From Ricordea florida (lineage: Eukaryota; Cnidaria; Anthozoa; Corallimorpharia; Ricordeidae), in assembly GCA_949710005.1 (NCBI GenBank), contig OX453274.1:4535174-4599173 (forward strand): a stretch of DNA of 64,000 nt, given 5' to 3'. A model generated the notes under the pieces. That model was not told the DNA's origin and did no database searches. It saw nothing but the letters and a program-made list of their open reading frames with translations. This document shows, in pieces, positions 13,301 to 25,700 of the stretch; position 1 is the stretch's first letter, and the number at the start of each line of letters is the position of its first letter. The translations under genes and the position numbers were made by a program.

Positions 13301-16300
13301 AAGAGCAGCAGAAATTTACATTCTAGTTGAGCAATGAAGATGTTTCTGACCAATGAAACTTTTCCTTAAGGCACGACTTTCTTATCTTAATGACTTGTTG
13401 ATAGAACCAGGGTTCCTGAATGAGTTCTTCATTTTTACGATTTTTACGATTTTTTTTACACTCAAATAAGGTTCATTTTCGGTGTCCTTAGAAACGTACG
13501 TCAGGTCTCTTTATCGCCTTATTTTATGTTATGTCAGAAAGCCATAAGACTTGATACGTGTAACTACCTTTGAATGTCTTTAATCACAGCTTGTCCACAT
13601 TCAATCTGCCAAGTACCATATTTGGAGAAAAAGAAAAAAAATTAACCAATCAAACTGGCTTCAGTTGTGTGACGTAGTTACCGCACTGTTACTGCGAAAT
13701 ACGCGCCTCTGCTCAAAACAAAACGGACACGTCGTCGTTGCAAATGCAAGTTGTTTACGACGTGCCACTGAAGCGAGACAGTGGCAACGAGCTCAAAGAC
13801 TGGGGATAGTAATTTCCAAATATGGTACTTGGGAATACTGAATCTGGACAAGCTGTGAATACGTGTTATACGTTTTAAGTCGTATGAGTTTCTGGTCATG
13901 TATATACGTTGTAATTTTGCTTTCCAGACGAGCGTCCTGATGAAAAATGGATCCTGTTTGATGCTCCCGTGGACACACTATGGATTGAATCCATGAACTC
14001 TGTTATGGACGACAACAAAGTTCTTACATTGATCAATGGAGAACGTATAGCCATGCCAGACCAGGTAACAGATATGATTTCATAATCCTTAGAACCCGAT
14101 AAAATTAAAAACTCAATAACAACTCACGAGCATGTAACAAACGATATTAAGCGCCGTGTGGTGTTGTTTGGAAAACCAATGAAATATGAAAATTTTTACC
14201 TTACGGTGGTATAACTTACTTAATCAACTCGTTTGATTTATCCAGTTTCTTGTGTTTCAACTTCCCATCGACGCAGCACCAGTTTCTTTAGAAATGACCC
14301 GCTTCAGCAGTTTTTTTTTTGCTGTTCTAATTCATTGTGTTGCGAATCTACATCAAACATGTGATACGGTGTTTCATCACGGTTTAAAACCTCTTGTCCT
14401 TTGATTTTGGAATTTAGGGTTTTAGCTTTTTTTAGATGGGTGAAACAGAAAAATTTGAAAGTGTTTTTATCAGTGTTTATAAAACTATAGAATGGGCTAT
14501 GATTATTTTATGGTTTTCCTATCCCGTCACGGGGTTTGATTTAATTTTTTGTTTGCCTGTTTCTGTTTTACTCTGTTTAAATGTGATGAAACACTGTGTT
14601 ACGTATTCGGTACGTGACATATACCGGTTTTACATGTCGTCAGCACTAAGTGGGAAAACGCATGCGGGCTAGTCATGATTTGCTTTAGTTTTACTTCAGA
14701 TTGGTCGGGAAACTGGCCTACACTATTCTTCATCTTGATTGGTCGAGAAAGTGGCTTGCGGTTCTATTTGATTGGTCGAGAAAGTGGCTTGCGGTTCTTT
14801 TTTGATTGGTCGTGAAAGTGGCTTGCGGTTTATTTTTGATTGGTCGTGAAAGTGGCTTGCAGTTCTTTTTTGATTGGTTGTAAAATTGGCTAGCGGTTCT
14901 TTTTGATTGGTCGAGAAAGTGGCGTGCGGCTCTGTTTGATTGGACGAAAAAGTGGCGCGCGGCTTTTAAGCCAGTCACTCGTTATAGCGATCAAAAACCA
15001 AAGCAATACCAAAAGTGCAGTCGGAAATAAATTGATAAACCGTTTAAATTTAAAGGGCTGGCGAGTCTTTGTGAAATTGAGATCTTGCAGTGTATTGACT
15101 GTGACTGGCTTTACCTTTGTTTCATCGTCCCGTGCCAGGTTTCCCTTCTGTTTGAGGTGGAAGACCTCGCCGTAGCCTCTCCTGCCACTGTCAGTCGCTG
15201 TGGCATGGTGTACAGTGACTACAGAGACCTCGGTTGGCAGCCGTATGTTGACTGTTGGCTGGCCAAGAGGCAAGACAAGGTACGACATTGCCCAAAAGCT
15301 ATCTGCTATCGTTTCTCTTTTCCAGTGGTCATTTTGTTTTCCCTATTCTAAGAATACAGTAGACTTTCAACTTGTGTCTTAGCAGGGATAGTGAGTGGTA
15401 CGTAACCATGGAGGGTGTCCATTGTTTGAAAGCTACTGAACAGCACTTTTCTATTGTAACTGTCATTTAGCGGTTAACATCAGCCTTCTAACGATTGGAT
15501 TTTGTATTCTCTCCTACAGCAATCGGTTGAACATCTCCAGAGGCTTTTTGAGAAGTTTGTACCTAAAGTGTTGGATTTTCGTCGTCACCACTGCAAAGAG
15601 ATCATCACCACATCAGAGCTAAACTCAGTCGTGTCTCTTTGTGTTCTGTTTGACGCGCTGGCCACTGAAGAAAATGGGGTACGTTTGTAGCATGATACTT
15701 GTGACCTCACTGAGAGGAAAGTTCTATTACGTCATGAATATCATTGGCCAATAGTAGGCACTGTTTTATTCCATGGTGTATCATCACAGCCTATGCGCTG
15801 ATTTAGAACCTTCCTTGCTATTGGTTATATCATTCTATCACGTGTCAGGGTCACAGTTATCACGGAGGCCTTACCCATCTTCTTATATACGTACGAAATC
15901 TTCTTTAAGTCATTTTCTTCTTTCTTTAAGCATTCGCCGAGGCGTTTACGAAAGGTTTTTTATATAAAATATTTTGGGATACCAAGTGGTGGCGAATCAA
16001 TAAAAATGATATTACGCATGTGTGATTTTCTTTCTCAAACTCATTAATAATGTATCAGAGAAAGACAAAGGAAATCAAGCACAGTGACGTGTTTGGATAT
16101 CTGATGAAACACGGTTCGTTTTTGCATCCTTAATTTCTTTTTCTAAAGAGTTTCGTTAGAGAAGTTATATTAAAGACAATACACACATATGTTTCGTCTC
16201 ATATCAAAAATCGTCCACTGCGCGTCCTATTTTAAGCTCTTTTCTCGGTGTGTGATATGTGATGAAAAACTGTATCTCGTGTTTGAGACATTCCATCAAG

Positions 16301-18216
16301 ATTATTGATTTTTTGCCACTCGGTATGCTTCTAAATCTTATGCAATAAAAAGAGAATAACATGGCCGCTTGGAGATAAAAAAATTCATTTGTCGTGTTCA
16401 AAAGAATTCCACTCGTTCGCTGGATTCACTCGGGAAATAATTCCTAACACTCCAAGAGAAATTTCATTTCTTCGTGCAGCCGTGCAGGGTCCTTAATGTC
16501 ATAAACGAAAGCATGGAATCTGTAAATGGTTTTAGATAATTACACGCGGTAATTGTTTTTGATGTATATTTAGGTTCATCCCCACGAAGACAGCTATCCC
16601 AGGATGATTGAACTGTGGTTCTTGTTCTCTCTGATTTGGTCGATTTGCGCGTCAGTTGATGAGGACAGCAGAAAGAAAATGGACAACTTCCTAAGAGAAA
16701 TTGAGGGTCAATTTCCCGCAAAGGTAATTAAAACAACACACTGTAAAGTGGAACAAACAGTTTCATAGTGTAACACTGTTCTTTGGCTTTCAGGAGAATT
16801 GTCACCCCATGATTTCATCCTCAGATAATTAACAATTAGATTATGAGCTCGAGATTTCTATGGGGTGATACTTAATGAGGCCGAAGGCGGAATTAACTGT
16901 AACCTCATAAAAATGGCGAGCGAATAGTCTGATTGTTTCAGTAAAAATCATAATAAACGAATCAAGTGTCGATGGAAAAATGACAAAATACTTAATCTTT
17001 CTGCGAAACTTCGCTAAAGCGTGAAGACGTCGCCATCTTTACCGAGTGCTGCACTCTAATAGCTGATGGTGTGTAATAGCTCAGCCAATCAGATTGCGGC
17101 ATTTGCATGAGTATACTAGTGGATTTTTACTAAGAATGGCTAGAACCGTTCATCTTTGTATTCGTTCATTCGTGAACGGGATGCAAAGTCACAGTCGGCG
17201 CTCTGTCTTTCAGGACACTGTGTACGAATATCACGTGGACACCAAACAGAAGACATGGGCATTGTGGGAAGACAAGCTGAGAGCTGGATGGCGTTACACA
17301 CCCAAGTAAGGCTTTGTTTCTGCCGGAGGTCTGTGACACTTTTTAATCAACAATTATTCGCCAAAGGCGACGTGGTTGTCGATGAATATTCACTGAACCT
17401 GAGGCGAATAATTGTTTTAGTATAAATACACAGGTGATTATTTCAAAAAAAAGAAAGAAAAAAGCATTGTACAACACGAAAAAAATTTATTTCGTCAAAA
17501 GCGCGCGAACTTCTCGCAGCCATTTTGTTTGTCGAGGTGATTATCGGCTGATAATCCGAGATAGCGAACCAATCAGAGCGCACGATTTTGTATAATCACC
17601 TGAGTATTTATACTTAGGGAAAGCTAATCAACAATATCATAGTTGGAGTCAAGTTAAAGTGCTGATTAGCGTGTTAAACTTTGGATCAAGAAGCCCGGGC
17701 TTTGAGCCCCGATGATGGCACAGTATTGCTTTCTTAGAAAAGAAAGTTGACTCCTGTCTCTCTCCACTCTACTATATAACTGGTTTTCGTATGTCAGCGT
17801 TATAAATTAAACGGGTAAAACAGGTATTTACCCTTCTTCAGCTGTTCTTACCTTGCCGGCGGATTTCCCAATACTAATGTACTTGACAAGATGCGTTGTT
17901 TCTTCCTAGCATGCCGTTCTACAAAATCATGGTTCCCACGGTTGACACGGTGCGCTATGACTTCCTGGTGTACAGTCTGCTACAGGCTAAGCGTCCTGTC
18001 CTTCTTACCGGACCTGTAGGGACTGGAAAGACGTCCCTGGCACAGAAAGTACTACAAAGACTGGATTCTAAAATCTACAGTGTGTTGACTATTAACATGT
18101 CTGCTCAGGTGAGTAAGATTTGACCGCTGGCAACTTGGGTTGAAGGCGTTGACGCTAGAAAGCCCGCTTTTAGCCGGCCGGTTCAAACCGCGGCCGGACC
18201 ATCACTCAGGGTCTTC

Positions 18217-18249
<33 letters not shown>

Positions 18250-21200
18250 GACATCCGCAAATGGTTAGAGTTTCTTGTCTTCTCGGATAAGAACGATAAA
18301 CCGTAGGTCTCGTCACACAACCCTTGTTCAAGATAACTTGTAACGAGTGGGACGTTACAGAACGCACACACGGATTGTAAAGAGTAGTGAACGTAGTCTT
18401 GTGTTGTAGTCTGGCCTTTGGGTTGGCGCTTCACATAGGGATAACCCCATTGCGCCTTTCGCCCTTGGATAGAATTGACCAAGTAAATTAAGTATGTATA
18501 TGTGTTTGTTCGTCCACGTCAGGGTGAAAACTAGAATCAAAGTGCACGTTTATTTTTCTAATTATCCTCTTGCATGCAGTGCAGTTGTGGAAACACAGAA
18601 TTTAATTTATGTTGAAAGAGAAAACTAGAAAACGCTTTTTGGGAATAACTAAGTTTAAAGTTATTAAATCTAGTAAATTTGGAAAATCCTGTCGTTGTTT
18701 TGAGAAGATACCCCAGATTTCTCGAAATTATTTTTCTTTTCCTTTTTTTACTTTTACTTACCTTCCTTAAAAGTTGTCGGTGTTTCCCGCTGACATTCCT
18801 TAGTTAGACGCCCTGTAATTACGCTGTGTTTTGTACTTACCTCTTACTGTTGAATTTGATTTTTAAAATTTATCCAGACGTCCTCTAATAATGTCCAAGA
18901 AATTATCGAGAGCAAAGTGGAGAAGCGCACTAAAGGTAAAGTTCGACAAAATAATGGTTCCGGCGGTTGATACCAGCCTTATTGACCTCACACCCGGTCA
19001 ATAATTCATATGTATCGTGTTATTTAACAGGTGTATATGTTCCTATTGGTGGCAAGCAGCTTATTAACTTTATGGATGATTTTAACATGCCGGCAAAGGA
19101 CACGTTTGGTTCTCAGCCTCCTCTGGAACTCATTCGTCTGTGGCTTGATTACGGTTTCTGGTACGATCGACAAAAACAGACTGTCAAGTACATCAAGGTC
19201 AGTAAAAAAAAACTTTTTTGTGTTTCTTTTCAGCTGCTGCTATTTTTATGTCACCAAAAAGTATGGAAATTTGTTTAATCGACACAAAGGCGTATTAAAC
19301 GCGTGGGCAAGCTTCTCGCTTGTTTGCGGCATTTTCCTTTGCGGCGAGTCTTATATTATCATCCCCCAGATGTCTATTACTATCGTTTTGTTTGGCATGC
19401 CATTTTTTTCTGCCACTTTTGTTCCATACAACACCGACATATATACTTATTTCATACATAAACAATCAACTTTTTGGCGTGCGAAACTCGAGAACATCGT
19501 CTTTTTTCCCCGTAGAAGACGCCAGAACGCTCTTTTTGTAAAGGTTGCATGACCTTAACAATTTACGGTACTGACTCTTTTGTTTTATGATACCATATCA
19601 CCTTGAAGCTTTCACATTTAAAAGGGGAGGAATATCGCTTGAGGAATATTCTTAGATTCCACAACCTACCCCTCCCCCCAGCCCCTTGAAAGTTTTCTCT
19701 CTAATTTAGTGTGCGTATTTGAGTCACCTGACACATCTTGATCAATCGAGGAGGCAGGATGGCCGAGTGGTCTAGGGCGCGGTATTTCAATGCGGTGACC
19801 CGGGTTCAAATCCCGCTCTGGCCACTACCTGGTGTTGTTCTGGGTAAGTACCTGGTTCAACTCCTCGATCATCCTTGTAAATAACCAACTGGTCTGCCTC
19901 CCACCAGCTGGGATTCTTAACTATGTTGTTTATATTAGTTTCATTTGGCCCTGAAAAACCCCTCTAGGGGAGTGGTCAATTAAGTATTATTATTATTAAT
20001 CGCACTCCTCAATTCCTCTCTTATTTCTTGTTCTTTGTGTTTCTTTTTACAGGACATGCATCTTCTGGCGTCCATGGGCCCACCGGGTGGTGGTAGAATG
20101 GTGATTTCTAAACGATTACAAAGCAGGTTTAACCTCATCAATATGACATTTCCTCAGGTACTTAAATCACTACATTTGCGTGTAGCCGTACGTGTTTGTG
20201 CATTTCTGCGTGCGCGAGTGCGTGCGTGGATGCGCGTGCGCGTGTTTTTACAAGCAACGTGTTTCCTGTTTAGATGGTCTTATTCAATGAAGATGGTATG
20301 TGATCGTCCTCTTTCCTTTACCATTTTACACCAACCTGAAAACTGCGCATATATCTATCCATGTTGACCTATCTCTTAGTCAATAATACCCTTATACCAT
20401 CCTTTTCAGGTCTGTAGGTGCACACATTTCCTAATTGCCTTGTATATTTCCAATGTTAGGAAAGTCAAATCAAGCGAATTTTCGGTACCATGATCAACCA
20501 GAAACTGCAGGACTTTGAAGAAGATGTCAAACCCCTGGGTGATATCATGACCCAGGTAAGATATTATACAAGTTCTTGTTAGATAGTCGAAGGTGCTGTA
20601 CTATGGTATTGTTACTGTTTGTTTTACTGTACAGTGTGGTTCTATGTTTTTCATTTGTGGATCAAACCATGCAGTGTGACCATTCTTTGTAAAGCTACTG
20701 AACAGTACTGTACTGTGGTACTGTTTGTTTTACTATACAGTGTGGTTCTAAGTTTTTCATTTGTGGATCAAACCATGCAGTGTGATCATTCTTTGTAAAG
20801 CTACTGAACAGTACTGTACTGTGGTACTGTTTGTTTTACTATACAGTGTGGTTTTATCTTTTTCATCTGTGGATCAAACCATGCAGTGTCACCATTCTTT
20901 GGAAAGCTGCTGAACAGTACTGTACCGTGGCCCTGTTTGTATCAGTGCTGTTCTAACTTTTTCGATGAAGCGTTAACGTATCATTTTCTCATTTTAGGCA
21001 ACCATCGACATCTACAACACCATTGTGGCTAGAATGCTTCCTACGCCCACCAAGATTCACTACTTATTCAACCTTCGAGACATCTCCAGAGTAAGTATCT
21101 GTCTTTCCGGAGGCGAAACACTTGTGTTCAATAGCCACCGCCGCCATTTTGAGACACACTTGCTCGCCATTATCTTTAATCAAGCCTCCTTTAGACGGTT

Positions 21201-22533
21201 GCCCACAATTAAGCACTCCAAAAAGTACCAAAATTCACAGATACAATTTGTCCCTTCGTTCTGACAAGCGCTAGAAACCTCCGCTACTCAATTTTGGTAG
21301 CACATGGGCCAACACAACTGTCTGTTTAGTTTCTGTCTCGTGTTCTTATACGCTCTTTAAAACGTTTTCAGGTTTTCCAAGGATTACTGCGCGCTAATAA
21401 AGATTTCCATGACACTAAAACAGCCATCGCCAGGCTGTGGGTACACGAGTGTTTCAGGTGAGTGAATAAACAACAAATTAAGGCATTAAAGAGCCAGTAG
21501 AAACCTAATATGTGATGTGTTCAGAGTCAGACCCTATGTCCTATGATGTGGCTGTTATTTTCGAATCATTTAGTCTCATAGTGAAACCTTCACTGATACA
21601 TAGAGTTTGTGTATGTTAGCTCTTTTACTCCTTGAGTCAAATCTCTTTTGAACCCTTTAACTCCGAGGACCAAATCTTGAGTCATACAATGTGGCGCTAA
21701 CTTTTCACCCTTGTCACTCCCTGAGTCAAACATGAAGACATAGAGTGTGGTTCTAACTTTTAACCCTTTCACTCCCTGAGTCAAACATGAAGACAGAGTT
21801 TAGAAGCAATTGTGGTATAAAACAATATTCTTTGCTGTGCTGTCGTTTCAGAGTATTTTCTGACCGTCTAGTGGACATTGGTGATCATGAGGCGTTTGTC
21901 ACTCTGTTGAGCGACAAACTTGGCACAATGTTTGATCTGACCTTTCATAATCTCTGTCCAAACAAACAGCCGCCTATTTTTGGTAAGTCCATTCTTACTT
22001 CAAAGGAGTTTGGTTAAGTTCAGTTAAACAAACACTTTAAACTAGCACTTATACATTCATGTGAAAATTGTGATCCATGCAATCTGAATGGATTTCATTA
22101 TCAGGCAATGAAAATGGAACACTAAAACAACACAACTAATCAGATGTGAAAGCGTTTTTAAACTAACCTATCAAATAACAGGACAACGATAGACAAAAAA
22201 GGCATTACTTGTGCGCATGCCCACCGATTTTAAGCGGTATTTTAAAAAATATTCTTGTCACGTATAATTTGAAATCATCATATCGTTTTTCAAAGTCGTA
22301 TTGTCAAGTTCTTAATTAAGTAACGAGGATTCACCATGAGAAGGTTTATTGTGACACAGTATTCCTGTTCTCCGTTTTATCATTCGCATTATGTGTGCAG
22401 TGCTACGCGGCACATATTAAAGACGAAAAGTTGATTATAAACGACCAGTGGTAACCAGGTTGTTCCTGACGTAATTCTTGTTGTAGTAGTAGAAGTTGCT
22501 GTAGTTGCTGTTGTAGTAGTTGTAGTTGCTGTT

Positions 22534-22590
<57 letters not shown>

Positions 22591-22599
22591 ATAGTAGTG

Positions 22600-22637
<38 letters not shown>

Positions 22638-22683
22638 TGTAGTAGTAGTAGTAGTAGTAGTAGTAATAGTAGTAGTAGTAGTT

Positions 22684-22724
<41 letters not shown>

Positions 22725-22746
22725 TGTAGTAGTAGTAGTAGTAGTT

Positions 22747-22785
<39 letters not shown>

Positions 22786-25700
22786 ATAGTAGTAGTAGTA
22801 GTAGTAGTAGTTGTTGTAGTAGTTGTAGAGTTGTAGTAGTTGTAGTAGTTGTAGTAGTTGTAGTAGTAGTAGTACTAGTAGTTGTAGTAGTAGTAGTAGT
22901 TGTGGTTGTAGTTGTAGTAGTAGTAGTTGTAGTAGTAGTAGTAGTAGTACTAGTAGTTGTAGTAGTTGTAGTAGTTGTAATAGTAGTACTAGTAGTTGTA
23001 GTAGTAGTACTAGTAGTTGTAGTAGTGGTTGTAGTTGTAGTAGTAGTAGTTGTAGTAGTAGTTGTAGTAGTAGTTGTAGTAGTTGTAGTAGTAGTAGTGG
23101 TTGTAGTTGTAGTAGTATTAGTTGTAGTAGTAGTTGTAGTAGTAGTAGTAGTTGTAGTAGTAGTAGTAGTTGTAGTAGTTGTAGTAGTACTAGTAGTTGT
23201 AGTAGTAGTTGTAGTAGTGGTTGTAGTTGTAGTAGTAGTATTTGTTGTTGTTGTTGTTGTAGTCGTTGTTGCAGTAGTTACAGTTGTGTTAGTTGTTATT
23301 GCTGACAATTACAACTTGTCTCTACTCAGGTGATTTCATCAGAGATGGTGCTGTTTATGAAGACATGATGGACTTCAAAGCACTGAAGAAATATATGGAG
23401 GATCAGTTGGAAGACTACAACATGGAACCAGGAGTGATTTCAATGGATCTCGTGCTCTTCAGAGACGCCATCGAACACGGTTAGCAATCAATACTGTTTT
23501 CCTTCCCATAACAAACAGTACCACAGTACAGTACTGTTCAGTGGCGTTCCAAAGAATGGTCACACTGTATAGTTTGATCCACAAATGAAAACGTTAGAAC
23601 CACACTGCACAGTAAAACAAACAGTGCCACAGTACAGTACTGTTCAGTAGCTTTCCATAGAATGGACACACAGCATGATTTGATCCATAGATTTAAATGT
23701 TAGAATCACACTGTATTGTGAAACAAACAGTACCACAGTACAGTACTCTTCGGTAGCTTTTCATAGAATGGACACACTTCATGGTTTAATCCACAGATTT
23801 AAATGTCAGAATCAGACTGTATTGTGAAAGAAACCGTAGTATTGTACGCGACCTACTTAACTCTGACAGTTAGTGTCAAAGTGAATTTGCGTATAATTTT
23901 ACCGATATTTGTATCTGTGTTGTCTTTTTATTACCCAGTGACTCGTATCATCCGTGTGATTGGTCAGCCCCGTGGCAACATGCTGTTGATTGGCATCGGA
24001 GGGAGTGGCCGGCAGAGCCTCAGTCGACTATCCAGCTACATAATTGGTTTTAAGGTTTTCCAGATTGAGGTTACTAAGCATTATCGGAGAAACGAGTTCA
24101 GAGAAGGTGGGTTTTCAGTTCTCACTAGTAATAGTAATAGTTCTCACTAAAGCTGGCCCGCTTTTTTATATCACGCAGTGTAGAATATCTTCCTAAGTGA
24201 AACTCTGTACACTGGGAATGACCGTTTATTTTCAAAACCTTTTTTGTTATCTGACAGGCTTGGTTATTTTGAATAAATCTGGAAAGTGCGAGCTGACAGG
24301 TTTTATATCATCATGCAATCTCTTGCCAAAAAATTGAACGTCGTGTCATCCCATTTTGGTCGGAAATCATACTTGTGATTTCAAATCGAACTCGCGCTGC
24401 GCGCTTGTTCGATATTTGAAATCACGCGTATGATTTCAGACCAAACGGCACTCCACTCAGTTCAATTACCATTATTTATCAGTTTGGAAAGAATGATAAA
24501 GTTAACTTTGTTTCATCACTTTTTCAGACTTAAAGCGCTTGTACCTTCTGACCGGTGTTGAGAACAAACCCACAGTGTTCCTGTTTAACGATACTCAAGC
24601 TTTAGAAGAGTCGTTTTTGGAAGACATCAACAACATTCTGAGTAGCGGAGAAGTGCCAAACCTTTACAAAGCGGAGGAGTTTGAAGAGGTTTGCGTTCAG
24701 ACATACGGGATTAGGAAGAAAAACAGGCAAATGAACCTATGGCCCATGTCATTGGAAAGTTATGGGCCACTTATAAAAATGTTTGGGCCATTAGGGTAAT
24801 TAAATGGGCCAGGAAAAATTTCAACAAAGGTTACGTAATTCTCTATTCCTTGTATCTTTTGGAGGAATGGTAACTTTAAACAATTGAGGCTAACAAAAGA
24901 TGAAAACATATTCAAAGCACGCGAAAACACTGAAAGCACATGGAACTCCGAGCAAGAGCCTCGTTTGCAAGTAAAGTCCGAGTTGAGGATCTGGGGACAA
25001 AACTGAAGCCAACGCGAATAAAAAAGTGAAGGCATCGTGGTTTTTCGCTTGCTTAGTCGTCATTAAACTGAAAATTTTACAAATTAAAATCCTTTTCACA
25101 AAGTGCTGTATATTTTACTAGCTGTTTCGCGGTTTGGGCGCGTCACAGGCCCGGTAAGTTCTTTTTAATGCGCCATTTCGTAGCTTATTGCGCCATACGC
25201 GCTTGACGCACGGGCTTCATAATCCCTGGACATATAAGTTGTATTAAACCAAAGACGCGTACTGCATTTTGTGCTTTCAATATTATGCTTGTCTCTCATT
25301 GTAGGTCCGCAGTGCGCTATCAGAGGAGGCGCGTAAAGAGGGAATAATAGATACACCAGAGACAATGTTTTCCTTCTTCATCGAGAGAGTCAGAAGCAAC
25401 TTACACATTGTGTTATGCATGAGTCCAGTGGGGGATGTTTTCAGGTATTCATATCCTACTTTAGTATCACTAGTTTGTTTAAAATTTGTTTCATTTTTAC
25501 AAAGTGAGTCTATCTTTTTCATCTGTGGATCAAACCATGCAGTGTGACCATACTTTGTAAAGCTACTGAACAGTACTGTACTGAGGTACTGTTTGTTTTA
25601 CTATACAGTGTGGTTCTAACTTTTTCATTTGTGGATCAAACCATGCAGTGTGATCATTCTTTTTAAAGCTACTGAACAGTACTGTACTGTGGTACTGTTT

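Noticed and set aside
14730..15288. Minus-strand frames of 82 and 132 codons with repeated [11 protein letters not shown] wording
   Set aside because: They translate the 34-base ATTGG tandem and the antisense of exon 15139-15279.
19764..19835. Possible tRNA gene (also at 3500-3573, 26895-26970, 28246-28335, 34056-34120 and 52497-52560)
   Set aside because: A and B boxes are present, but no closing acceptor stem follows and each runs into a SINE body.
22403..23308. 301-codon minus-strand poly-Thr/Leu frame and poly-Val plus frames
   Set aside because: They are translations of the GTA/GTT microsatellite; no start context, no complexity, inside a DNAH2 intron.
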